A stretch of 6,176 bases of DNA from an uncultured Methanobrevibacter sp. (GTDB lineage: Archaea > Methanobacteriota > Methanobacteria > Methanobacteriales > Methanobacteriaceae). The position numbers and the translations under genes were made by a program. This document shows, in pieces, positions 1-5,894 of the stretch. Numbering within the stretch: position 1 is the first letter of the stretch; the number at the start of each line of letters is the position of its first letter. The notes beneath the pieces are model-generated. The model was not told the DNA's origin and made no database searches. It saw only the letters and a program-made list of their open reading frames with translations. The stretch lies in NCBI RefSeq assembly GCF_937898925.1, contig NZ_CALDKF010000112.1:1-6176 (forward strand), in the 5' to 3' direction.

Positions 1-1553
1 TCCATACCAGAACCATCCCCATAATCTGCACTAGCATTTACATAAAGAACAGTAGGAGCTTCATCTTCGCTCAAAATATTCTCAATGGAAGAAGATTGTA
101 AAATATTTTTTGTGCTAGTGGAAGGAGAAACTGGATTAATTGAATTTATAGGATAAGAAATATTATTGTTTGTTCCAGTGTTGTTTTGATGACAACGATA
201 GAATGTGTTATTTTCAAAAGTATAATTTCCACTAATCTGTACAGTATCAGTAGTTGTTAAAGTATGATTAATGAAAGTGTTGTTATATACTTTTAAATTA
301 GGAATTCCTTCAGTGATATTTTCAAATTTTTTACTGTATGCAGAAATTGCTTGACCTATAGGTGCAGTGTTATTAATGAAAGTACAGTTATGTACATTCA
401 AAGCACCACTATTCATTGCAGTAATTGCACCACCACAACCAGAGGTATTGCAATTTTCATTTTGTTCAAAAGTACAGTTTTCTACAGTAATATTATAGTT
501 GCCAGCCCACCAGTTTGAACCGCCAATAGCTCCACCACCAGTGGTTTCATGACATTTATTTCTTTTGAAATTGGAATTCTTCACCACTAATTTACTGTAG
601 GTGTATAATGCTCCACCATTCCATCCGGCATCATTATCAGTGAAATTAGAACGATCTATTGTAGTTTGTGCATTATAATGTGTGTGAATTGCACCGCCCC
701 ACCAAAATGCTGAATTATTATTAAATTCAGAATCGGTTACAGATAAAATTCCACAATTATTGATGGCACCAGGTTCTTTTCTAGCGTAATTATTATTAAA
801 TTTACATTTTTTTACATTCATTGTAACATCAGTAGGGGTGTTATGGTTAGTTACAACACCAAAACTATTGTTACAATTTGAGAAACTACAATTTGTAATG
901 TTCATCAATCCACCATAATTCCATATTACAGAACTATGATTATCTGGAGCATCTGTATAAATATTCATAAAAGTACAGTTCTCAAAAGTATTAACCCCAG
1001 ATGTTGATAATTTGATTAATACATCAGAAGTGTTAATATTCTTGAATGTTACATTAACAAATTTAATATTCAGATTCCCAGTACTACTAAAAACAATCTG
1101 AGTAGAATTTCCAGTAATATAACAATTAGGGTTACCAATAATAGTAGCACTATTCTTAAATTCAATTGATTTGTTAATACGTTGTACACCGGTTAAAGTT
1201 ATATCAAAATCTTCACCAACGTATGTTGCGGCAATATATAAATCATCCCAATTTGCAGCATCAACACCACTTCGACGAGTTTGTTCAGAATCCGCTATTG
1301 CAGACTCTTCACTAATTTCATCTGTCTGAATTTCCTCATCCATCTCTTCTGCTGCTGTATCCTCGGAGATTGTATCAACAGGAGTCTCTTCCAAAATTGC
1401 GGAATCATCTGTATCCTCAATCACTGCATCTGCAATTACAGCATCATCAACAGAAGCATCAATTGCATCCATTGATACCTCATCTGCTGCACTTGCAGCC
1501 CCCATAAGACAACAAAGAAGAACTAAAAATATCGCAACATATTTTAATTTCAT
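1..1553 (-). CDS. Adhesin-like secreted beta-helix protein, N-terminal part (3' end cut by window edge)
   Basis: The frame is open for 517 codons from an ATG at 1553 to the window edge, with no stop, so the C-terminus is missing. Residues 1-23 form a signal peptide: MKLK, a hydrophobic core VAIFLVLLCCLMG, and an ASA/A cleavage region before D24. Residues 24-92 are a strikingly acidic, repeat-poor stalk rich in D, E, A, T and S. From about residue 98 the protein becomes Asn/Thr-rich with short beta-strand-like periods. It contains GGA(I/L) turns at about 286, 313, 340 and 374 paired with FxxN words (SEFNNN, SNFTDN, SNFKRN, CTFEQN, CTFINN). This is the pattern of Pmp-like right-handed parallel beta-helix proteins. 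More than twenty N-x-S/T sequons suggest N-glycosylation. Around residue 503 YVNASADYGDGSG looks like the start of another such domain. The start is supported by GAGGTGA eight bases upstream; an in-frame TAA lies just before it. The likely role is surface attachment, as for other methanogen adhesin-like proteins; the ligand is unknown and the anchoring domain is not visible. Confidence 0.9.
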   Translation of the reverse strand, partial: MKLKYVAIFLVLLCCLMGAASAADEVSMDAIDASVDDAVIADAVIEDTDDSAILEETPVDTISEDTAAEEMDEEIQTDEISEESAIADSEQTRRSGVDAANWDDLYIAATYVGEDFDITLTGVQRINKSIEFKNSATIIGNPNCYITGNSTQIVFSSTGNLNIKFVNVTFKNINTSDVLIKLSTSGVNTFENCTFMNIYTDAPDNHSSVIWNYGGLMNITNCSFSNCNNSFGVVTNHNTPTDVTMNVKKCKFNNNYARKEPGAINNCGILSVTDSEFNNNSAFWWGGAIHTHYNAQTTIDRSNFTDNDAGWNGGALYTYSKLVVKNSNFKRNKCHETTGGGAIGGSNWWAGNYNITVENCTFEQNENCNTSGCGGAITAMNSGALNVHNCTFINNTAPIGQAISAYSKKFENITEGIPNLKVYNNTFINHTLTTTDTVQISGNYTFENNTFYRCHQNNTGTNNNISYPINSINPVSPSTSTKNILQSSSIENILSEDEAPTVLYVNASADYGDGSGM

Positions 1554-1561
1554 AAGTTTCG

Positions 1562-1568
1562 TCACCTC
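1562..1568 (-). promoter_or_regulatory. Strong Shine-Dalgarno site of the adhesin-like gene
   Basis: On the minus strand the word GAGGTGA lies eight bases before the ATG at 1553. It matches seven bases of the methanogen anti-Shine-Dalgarno complement (GGAGGTGAT), and it decides the start: the only in-frame alternative upstream, a GTG at 1565, falls inside this site and a TAA follows directly upstream at 1572-1574. Confidence 0.75.
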
Positions 1569-1585
1569 GTTTTATAATGAATAAA

Positions 1586-1606
1586 CTCCTTTTTTTAAAA
1601 AAGGAG
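1586..1606. repeat. 21-bp palindrome in the adhesin leader
   Basis: CTCC plus seven T is followed by six A plus GGAG, giving two perfect 10-bp arms around one central base. It ends about 17 bases upstream of the GAGGTGA ribosome binding site of the adhesin-like gene. It could be a dyad operator for a dimeric regulator or a weak leader hairpin. The minus strand of the proximal arm also carries a second AGGAG word, but no start codon follows at suitable spacing. What is seen is the symmetry; the regulatory role is inference. Confidence 0.4.
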
Positions 1607-1643
1607 AGAAAGAAAAATATAAAATCCAATCTTTTACATAAGG

Positions 1644-1699
1644 CATGAAAAATTATATGTTTCCATGAAAGAACCATAAGATCAATGCCATGAAAAATT
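1644..1699. repeat. CATGAAA direct repeats in the adhesin leader
   Basis: The 11-base word CATGAAAAATT occurs at 1644-1654 and again at 1689-1699, and a third CATGAAA sits between them at 1664. A fourth copy (CATGAAA at 1948) lies in the hairpin near the end of the transporter operon. On the adhesin-sense strand each reads TTTCATG. Function is unknown; they may be operator half-sites or remnants of sequence duplication. Confidence 0.35.
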
Positions 1700-1971
1700 G
1701 AATTTCAATATAAGTCCTATAAAATAAATCAGAATAGTTTTTGTAAAATAATCATCTTATCAAACAAAATTTACTATCCATAAAATATATTTTATATAAT
1801 TATGTATGCATAATATTATATAAAAATATATTGAACATAATTAGATTAATTATTAATTTAATTAAGTGTTTATATAAAATTAATAGTTTTTATTGAACAA
1901 AAAACTTTAAAGAATAGACAACAACAATAAAAAAAGATAACCTCACCCATGAAAACCTTATGGTTCTTTCA
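1666..1971. repeat. 306-bp AT-rich segment bounded by a perfect 15-bp inverted repeat (possible MITE)
   Basis: TGAAAGAACCATAAG at 1666-1680 is repeated in exact reverse complement at 1957-1971. The 276 bases between are very AT-rich and have no plausible gene. This layout is like a small non-autonomous element with terminal inverted repeats. There is no clear target-site duplication outside the arms (TTTCCA on the left, GGGAAA on the right), and the right arm is also part of a hairpin, so a transcription-related origin of the repeat is equally possible. If it is an element, it separates the adhesin gene from the transporter operon and would contain the adhesin promoter. Confidence 0.35.
1817..1878 (-). 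promoter_or_regulatory. Candidate TATA boxes for the adhesin-like gene
   Basis: Read on the minus strand, TTTATATA occurs at 1817-1824 and at 1871-1878. Either could be the archaeal TATA box for the adhesin-like gene, which would give a leader of roughly 240-300 bases. Neither has a good purine-rich BRE in front, and the surrounding DNA is so AT-rich that chance matches are expected. The zone 1681-1900 otherwise shows no gene. Confidence 0.25.
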
Positions 1972-2033
1972 GGGAAAACTATAAAAAAAGTAGAAAAAGT
2001 AAAAAAAATAGAAAAAAAGAAAAAAATAAAACA
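1921..2033 (-). terminator. Termination zone of the ECF operon: T-rich tract plus bulged hairpin
   Basis: On the minus strand the stop of the S-component gene (2034-2036) is followed at once by a run of T-rich blocks (1983-2030) of the form TTTTTTTCTATTTTTTTTAC, the kind of oligo-T tract at which archaeal RNA polymerase terminates. Further on, 1946-1974 can fold: CCC pairs with GGG, TGAAA with TTTCA and ACC with GGT around a TTAT loop, with one-base and two-base bulges. A T7 tract (1929-1935) follows the hairpin after about ten bases. The T tracts are the better supported part; the hairpin may be a backup terminator or a 3'-end stabilising structure. Confidence 0.55.
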
Positions 2034-2738
2034 TTAGTCACTAAGACTAATGCTTTCACTATCAGAAGAATGTCCAGACAAGTATTTGACTTTTGCTCTG
2101 GTAAACATCTTCTTGAACCAATCATACAATACCACTAAAAGCACTGCATTGGTTACACCGTGGGTTAAGTCATAGCTTACACCATTTAGGTATAATGCAA
2201 TGATTGGAGTTATCTCCAAAGCTGTTCCTGAATAGAAAATAGCTGAAATGTCTGTAATCCAACCATAGAGGAATCCCCATAGGAGACCAAAGACTATTCT
2301 GAATCCTACATTGTCAAACCTTGAAGCCAATAATCCTGCACTGGCTCCCATAAGTCCCCAAGCAAGCATCTGGAACAAGACCCAGTATCCCATTCCCATA
2401 AAGAGACCAGATACAAAAGCAGTCAATGCACCAACAAGGAAACCTTCCTCCTTGCCGAAGACAATACCCACCATTATGATGATGAATGACGCCATGTTTA
2501 CAGCAGGAATAGACATTAAAATGATACGTCCCACAGTTGCAATAGCTGTCAGTACAGCAATCAATACTATAGATTCAACTGGCGGCTTCTTGTTTTCATA
2601 CATCTTGAACACTGCATAGATAATTCCTGCAAGCAAAATGATGAGGAAAATTATCATGGTAATTGAAAATATAGGAGTGTCCACCACTCCAGTTGAACTT
2701 GCAGTCATATTAGTTAACATTTCATCCATTGCACTCAT
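2034..2738 (-). CDS. ECF transporter S component (substrate-binding membrane subunit, CbrT/CblT-like)
   Basis: This is the membrane subunit that captures the micronutrient in the ECF complex and delivers it by toppling against EcfT. I place the start at the ATG at 2738 (234 residues), since AAGAG lies nine bases upstream; the frame also allows a GTG at 2744. The N-terminus (about 1-22) is polar, followed by an extra helix at about 25-45. The core has about six hydrophobic segments. It carries family-type words: a conserved Arg in ATVGR (R71), SIPAVN, FG followed by GFLVGALTAFVS, GMGYW and FQMLAWGLMG (about 115-130), then FGLLWGFLYGWITD. This pattern resembles S components predicted for cobalamin or related corrinoids; the substrate is an inference and could be another vitamin. 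The Ser/Asp-rich tail (HSSDSESISLSD) is cytosolic by prediction or disordered. It is the last gene of the T-A-S operon, 68 bases after the ATPase gene, and a T-rich termination zone follows. Confidence 0.85.
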   Translation of the reverse strand: MSAMDEMLTNMTASSTGVVDTPIFSITMIIFLIILLAGIIYAVFKMYENKKPPVESIVLIAVLTAIATVGRIILMSIPAVNMASFIIIMVGIVFGKEEGFLVGALTAFVSGLFMGMGYWVLFQMLAWGLMGASAGLLASRFDNVGFRIVFGLLWGFLYGWITDISAIFYSGTALEITPIIALYLNGVSYDLTHGVTNAVLLVVLYDWFKKMFTRAKVKYLSGHSSDSESISLSD

Positions 2739-2744
2739 AATCAC

Positions 2745-2812
2745 ACACTCTTAAATTATTTAAATCATATTTAATCCATTATAAAATCATTAATCATAAT
2801 TATAAAATAAAA
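2745..2812 (-). promoter_or_regulatory. Spacer between ATPase and S genes with a possible internal promoter
   Basis: The 68-base gap is the only real spacer in the operon. It is AT-rich, with several AATCAT words and, on the minus strand, a TTTTATAAT box around 2776-2784 about 40 bases before the S start. This could give the S gene some expression of its own, but no clear BRE is present. The ribosome binding site is a weak AAGAG at 2748-2752, unlike the stronger sites of the other two genes. Confidence 0.25.
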
Positions 2813-4651
2813 CTACTCCAAATCCCATTTATCTTTCAAGTCATCCAAAGTGACTATTTCAGGAACATAATCCTTTACCATCCTGTTTACAAAGGTTGTA
2901 TAGAAATTGTTCTCAGCGAATATCACCTTAGGATCATCATCTATCTGAATATCCTTGTCAAATAGCATGAGACATCTCTTGCAATTGTTTGCAACGAAAT
3001 CAAGGTCATGGCTTGTCATGATTATTGTAAGCCCATTGTCCCTTAATGAATTCAATATCTCTGCCAATGCCTTGCTGGACAATGGATCCAATCCTTTAGT
3101 TGGCTCATCCAATACAAGAACATCTGCATTCTGAAGCAATGCCTTGACAATTGCTATCTTCTGCTGTTCCCCTCCACTGCAGTCATATGGATGCTTGTCA
3201 ATAAGGTCAGTGATGTCAAAGAATTCAATCAGTTCCTTGAAATTGAAATCAATGCTATCGAATTTCAATCCGTTCAAGGTTTCAGATGCTATGAAATCCT
3301 CATTGCTAAATTTCAATAGCTTCTCATAGTTTTCCTTGCTTAAGCTTTGATTATTCTTTATGAGAAGGTCAGATTCAAGAATTGATTCCAGAAACTCCTC
3401 CTTCACATTATCTTTAGAGAAGTGTATCATAGGGTTTTGGTGAACATAAGCCAATTTGATTCCCTTTCTGTACTTGACCTTACCCTTGATCGGTTTTAAG
3501 ATTCCAACCAATAGCTGCAGGAATGTTGATTTTCCTACACCGTTTCCACCGATTAAGCTTAGGAAATCTCCCTTGATCAAGTCGAAATCCACATTCTTCA
3601 ATATCAGGTTTTCCCTTTCATATGCAAAGTAGATTCCTTTCATCTCTATCAATGCATCCTTATTCCCAGTGAATGGAAGCTTGTCTAAAATACCTGATTT
3701 TTCTTGAGAATTGTATTTTTTGTTAGTGAAAGATAGATTGTCATGATTCAAATTATTGGAATCAACATCACCATTGCTTATTTTAATTAAATCATCATGT
3801 ATTGTATTAAGACAACGTCTTCCTTCACGAATGCTTAAAGGAGTATTCAATTTAATTAAACTTGGATACTTGACGGAAAGTGAGTTGTATATTTTGGTAA
3901 CTGCAGGAAGGTAATTTTCAAATATCTCATCATCAATGACTTCACTGCAGATGTTATGTGCATTGTCAACAAACTCAATTTTACCTTCCTTAAGGAACAC
4001 TGCCTTGTCAATGAATGGGAATATGCTGTCTGCCTTATGCTCACTCATTATGACTGTTATTGAAAATTCCTCATTTAACCTTCTCACGATTGATAGGAAT
4101 TCATATGAAGCGATTGGATCAAGCTGTGACATTGGCTCATCCAAAAGAAGCACCTGTGGCCTTAAGACAAGGAGTGAACAAAGATTGACTAATTGTTTCT
4201 GTCCACCGGATAGCTCATTCACATTCTTGTGAAGTATGTCATTTATTCCAAAGAAAGCCACTATCTCGCTTATCCTGTTTCTTATCTCTTCTGTTGGAAG
4301 TCCAATGTTTTCAAGAGGAAATGCAATCTCCTGAATTACAGTGTCTGTAACTATTTGGCTGTCCGGGTTCTGGAAGAGGTATCCTATATCGCAAGCAGAG
4401 GAAATCTCATCCATATCAATTATCCTTGTTCCATTGAACTTGATTTCACCGGATCTTCTGCCTGCAGGCATCAATTCCTTCTTAAGATTAGTGAGCAAAG
4501 TGGTTTTACCGCATCCTGATGGTCCGCATAAGAGAACAAAGTCACCATAATCGATTTCAAGGTTAATGTTGTCCAATGACTTGACCTGTGATTCGCTTCC
4601 ATCTGAATTCATATATGCAAAGCTGAAGTTATTGAATTCAATCAATGCCAT
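2813..4651 (-). CDS. ECF transporter fused double ATPase (EcfA-EcfA' in one chain)
   Basis: Both cytoplasmic ABC ATPases of an ECF transporter are joined in one 612-residue protein; bacterial EcfA and EcfA' are usually separate chains of about 280. They hydrolyse ATP and drive EcfT to reorient the S component. First half: Walker A GPSGCGKTT (43-51), Q-loop FQNPDSQ (93-99), signature LSGGQ (147-151), Walker B VLLLDEP (167-173), D-loop SQLD, H-loop H205. A linker of about 75 residues (255-332), Asn/Ser/Lys-rich in its second part, leads to the second half: Walker A GGNGVGKST (368-376), Q-loop HQNP (404-407), degenerate signature CSGGE (491-495), Walker B VLVLDEP (511-517), D-loop KGLD, H-loop H548. 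The second half has about 35 extra residues between Q-loop and signature. All catalytic residues (both Walker B Glu, both His) are present, so both sites should bind nucleotide. The ATG overlaps the end of ecfT by 10 bases, with GGAGAGG five bases upstream, which implies coupled translation. Confidence 0.93.
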   Translation of the reverse strand: MALIEFNNFSFAYMNSDGSESQVKSLDNINLEIDYGDFVLLCGPSGCGKTTLLTNLKKELMPAGRRSGEIKFNGTRIIDMDEISSACDIGYLFQNPDSQIVTDTVIQEIAFPLENIGLPTEEIRNRISEIVAFFGINDILHKNVNELSGGQKQLVNLCSLLVLRPQVLLLDEPMSQLDPIASYEFLSIVRRLNEEFSITVIMSEHKADSIFPFIDKAVFLKEGKIEFVDNAHNICSEVIDDEIFENYLPAVTKIYNSLSVKYPSLIKLNTPLSIREGRRCLNTIHDDLIKISNGDVDSNNLNHDNLSFTNKKYNSQEKSGILDKLPFTGNKDALIEMKGIYFAYERENLILKNVDFDLIKGDFLSLIGGNGVGKSTFLQLLVGILKPIKGKVKYRKGIKLAYVHQNPMIHFSKDNVKEEFLESILESDLLIKNNQSLSKENYEKLLKFSNEDFIASETLNGLKFDSIDFNFKELIEFFDITDLIDKHPYDCSGGEQQKIAIVKALLQNADVLVLDEPTKGLDPLSSKALAEILNSLRDNGLTIIMTSHDLDFVANNCKRCLMLFDKDIQIDDDPKVIFAENNFYTTFVNRMVKDYVPEIVTLDDLKDKWDLE

Positions 4652-5610
4652 AAAATCCTCTCCTTGATTTCTAGATAAATTAAAGGTAATAAGAATACTA
4701 TAAATGCCAAATAATAGATATTTAATGGCAAATTGCTGAATTTGAAGTCAATTGAAGGGTAAATGTTGATCATTCCAACTCCATGAAGAAGCCCTATAAT
4801 GATTATTCCCACTGTAACGATTATCAATGCAATAAAAGCAAAGTCTGCATTTGAAAACTTGTATGATAAATAGCTTGTTCTCTCAGTAGCATTGTATCCT
4901 CTTGCCTTCATGGATTTTGCTGTAAACATTGATTCCTCTAAAGACCATGAAACTGTTATTCCCATGATCTTTCCAAGTGTCTTTGCCTCCTTGATGATGG
5001 CTGCAATCCTCTTGTTTGACTTGAGTTTGTCTACAAGCTTGGAATTATAGTCAGTGTTTATGTTTGAGTTGAATGCATCCACATCAATTCTCTCCTCATC
5101 CTCACCTTCAAGCTCCACTCCATTGCTTTTCAAGCTGTTAAGCTTTTGAACTTCAATAGCTCTTGAATTGGTTAGAGGAATGAACCTCGATGCCATAACG
5201 ATTATCATGGAAATGATAGGCAATTTCTTAGAGAATATGTAAAGCATTTCCTGATAGGAAACTGACCTGTTGTAGGATGAAAACACCAAAATCACTATAA
5301 GAAGTGCCAAGGACATCAGTATTCCATATGCAATGGCTTCATAAGTTATGAAAAAGCCAGACCATAAGTAGATCTTATGTGCTCCTGTCCTATTGAGCAA
5401 AGGATTTAGAATCATTATCAGCACACTTAATGGAATGAAAAGCCTCATGATGTTTTTCAGTTCATGGCTCACTCCCTGAAGGGCAATCAGAACCAATAGA
5501 AGAACTAGAAAAGTAACTACAAAATAGGGGTCGCTGAAAATGAATGCAAAGAGAACCATTATAAAGTAATAAAGCAAATAAACCCCTGGATGAATTGATG
5601 TAAGTTCCAT
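4642..5610 (-). CDS. ecfT: ECF transporter T component (transmembrane scaffold EcfT)
   Basis: EcfT is the membrane scaffold that joins the S component to the ATPases. At 322 residues it is longer than the usual 250-270. Hydrophobic segments lie at about 10-28, 30-46, 56-72, 93-112, 128-146, 254-278 and 297-314. The long cytoplasmic stretch between (about 147-250) carries the coupling helices. ASRFIPLTNSRAIEVQ (140-155) matches the family block, and the second ARG motif is clear as SMKARGY (233-239). The first ARG motif, expected right after the conserved Gln, is not recognisable (QKLNSLKSNG, 155-164) and is followed by a charged and Asn-rich insertion up to about 200. First gene of the operon: GGAG lies eight bases before the ATG, BRE/TATA elements lie upstream, and the TGA overlaps the ATPase gene by 10 bases. 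The chain ends in WH, encoded inside that overlap. Confidence 0.9.
   Translation of the reverse strand: MELTSIHPGVYLLYYFIMVLFAFIFSDPYFVVTFLVLLLVLIALQGVSHELKNIMRLFIPLSVLIMILNPLLNRTGAHKIYLWSGFFITYEAIAYGILMSLALLIVILVFSSYNRSVSYQEMLYIFSKKLPIISMIIVMASRFIPLTNSRAIEVQKLNSLKSNGVELEGEDEERIDVDAFNSNINTDYNSKLVDKLKSNKRIAAIIKEAKTLGKIMGITVSWSLEESMFTAKSMKARGYNATERTSYLSYKFSNADFAFIALIIVTVGIIIIGLLHGVGMINIYPSIDFKFSNLPLNIYYLAFIVFLLPLIYLEIKERILWH
4657..4665 (-). promoter_or_regulatory. Ribosome binding site of the double ATPase, inside ecfT
   Basis: The minus-strand word AAGGAGAGG lies five bases before the ATPase ATG at 4651 and within the last codons of ecfT. With the 10-base gene overlap this suggests tightly coupled translation, keeping T and A levels matched. 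Confidence 0.65.
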
Positions 5611-5616
5611 AAGCAG

Positions 5617-5622
5617 TTCTCC
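5617..5622 (-). promoter_or_regulatory. Ribosome binding site of ecfT
   Basis: GGAGAA on the minus strand precedes the ATG at 5610, with eight bases between GGAG and the start codon. It supports this ATG as the true start. Confidence 0.6.
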
Positions 5623-5670
5623 ATAATTTAAAGTTAAAATAGATATTTCAATTGGCTTGATTTCTTATAT

Positions 5671-5716
5671 TATATAAACAATTTATATTTTAATTTGTAA
5701 TCTATATAAAGTTTTC
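5671..5716 (-). promoter_or_regulatory. Archaeal promoter(s) of the ECF operon
   Basis: On the minus strand GAAAAC directly followed by TTTATATA (5703-5716) is a good BRE plus TATA box. Transcription would start about 25 bases downstream, near 5680, giving a leader of about 70 bases. A second TTTATATA at 5671-5678 has a weaker BRE and would give a leader of about 40 bases. Either or both may be used. No riboswitch-like structure is evident in the short leader. Confidence 0.55.
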
Positions 5717-5797
5717 TTTATAATTAATAAAATAAATTTGATTTAAAGGCTTTAAATTGCTTAAAAAATAAAAAAAGGGGAAAAGGAGAAAAAAATT

Positions 5798-5861
5798 ATG
5801 AAACTATTTGAAACAAAGAACAAATAGCTATGCTTTAGGAAAATAACTAGCAATTTTTTCC
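5798..5861. repeat. Small hairpin cluster in the non-coding right region
   Basis: CTATTTG (5804-5810) pairs with CAAATAG (5821-5827) around a 10-base loop, and GGAAAA (5838-5843) can pair with TTTTCC (5856-5861). Read on the minus strand the first hairpin is followed by a T-rich run (5791-5797), so it may be an old or active leftward terminator placed upstream of the ECF promoter. Confidence 0.3.
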
Positions 5862-5894
5862 TTATTTTATAATCTAGCAAATTTAAATAAGGAA
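5858..5894. repeat. 10-bp perfect inverted repeat, 17-base loop
   Basis: TTCCTTATTT at 5858-5867 is the exact reverse complement of AAATAAGGAA at 5885-5894. It overlaps the TTTTCC arm of the neighbouring possible hairpin, so the two structures are mutually exclusive. It also spans the end of the short open stretch on the minus strand. Confidence 0.35.

Noticed and set aside
1281..1475. 64-codon plus-strand frame rich in Cys, Ile and Asn
   Set aside because: It is antisense to the acidic segment of the adhesin-like gene; its composition is the mirror of the Asp/Glu/Ala codons there.
1480..1677. 65-codon minus-strand frame starting MVLSWKHII
   Set aside because: It runs through the adhesin leader and its first codons in another frame, has no ribosome binding site, and overlaps the well-supported signal peptide start at 1553.
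1554..2033. CRISPR array or tRNA gene in the long spacer
   Set aside because: No regularly spaced direct repeats of CRISPR length and no cloverleaf or TTCRA-type T-loop were found on either strand.
2311..2619. 102-codon plus-strand frame
   Set aside because: Antisense shadow of the S-component gene; no ribosome binding site or family resemblance.
3144..4550. Several plus-strand frames of 61-98 codons and one minus-strand frame of 62 codons within the ATPase gene
   Set aside because: All lie inside the ATPase gene, whose full set of ABC motifs in one frame leaves no doubt which frame is coding.
5611..5702. Cobalamin riboswitch in the leader of the ECF operon
   Set aside because: The leader is at most about 70-90 bases, AT-rich, with no B12-box-like GC-containing core, and this riboswitch class is essentially bacterial.
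5798..5827. Nine-codon plus-strand mini-ORF (MKLFETKNK) preceded by GGAG
   Set aside because: Too short to support as a gene, no downstream gene for it to lead, and its DNA is better explained by a 7-bp hairpin.
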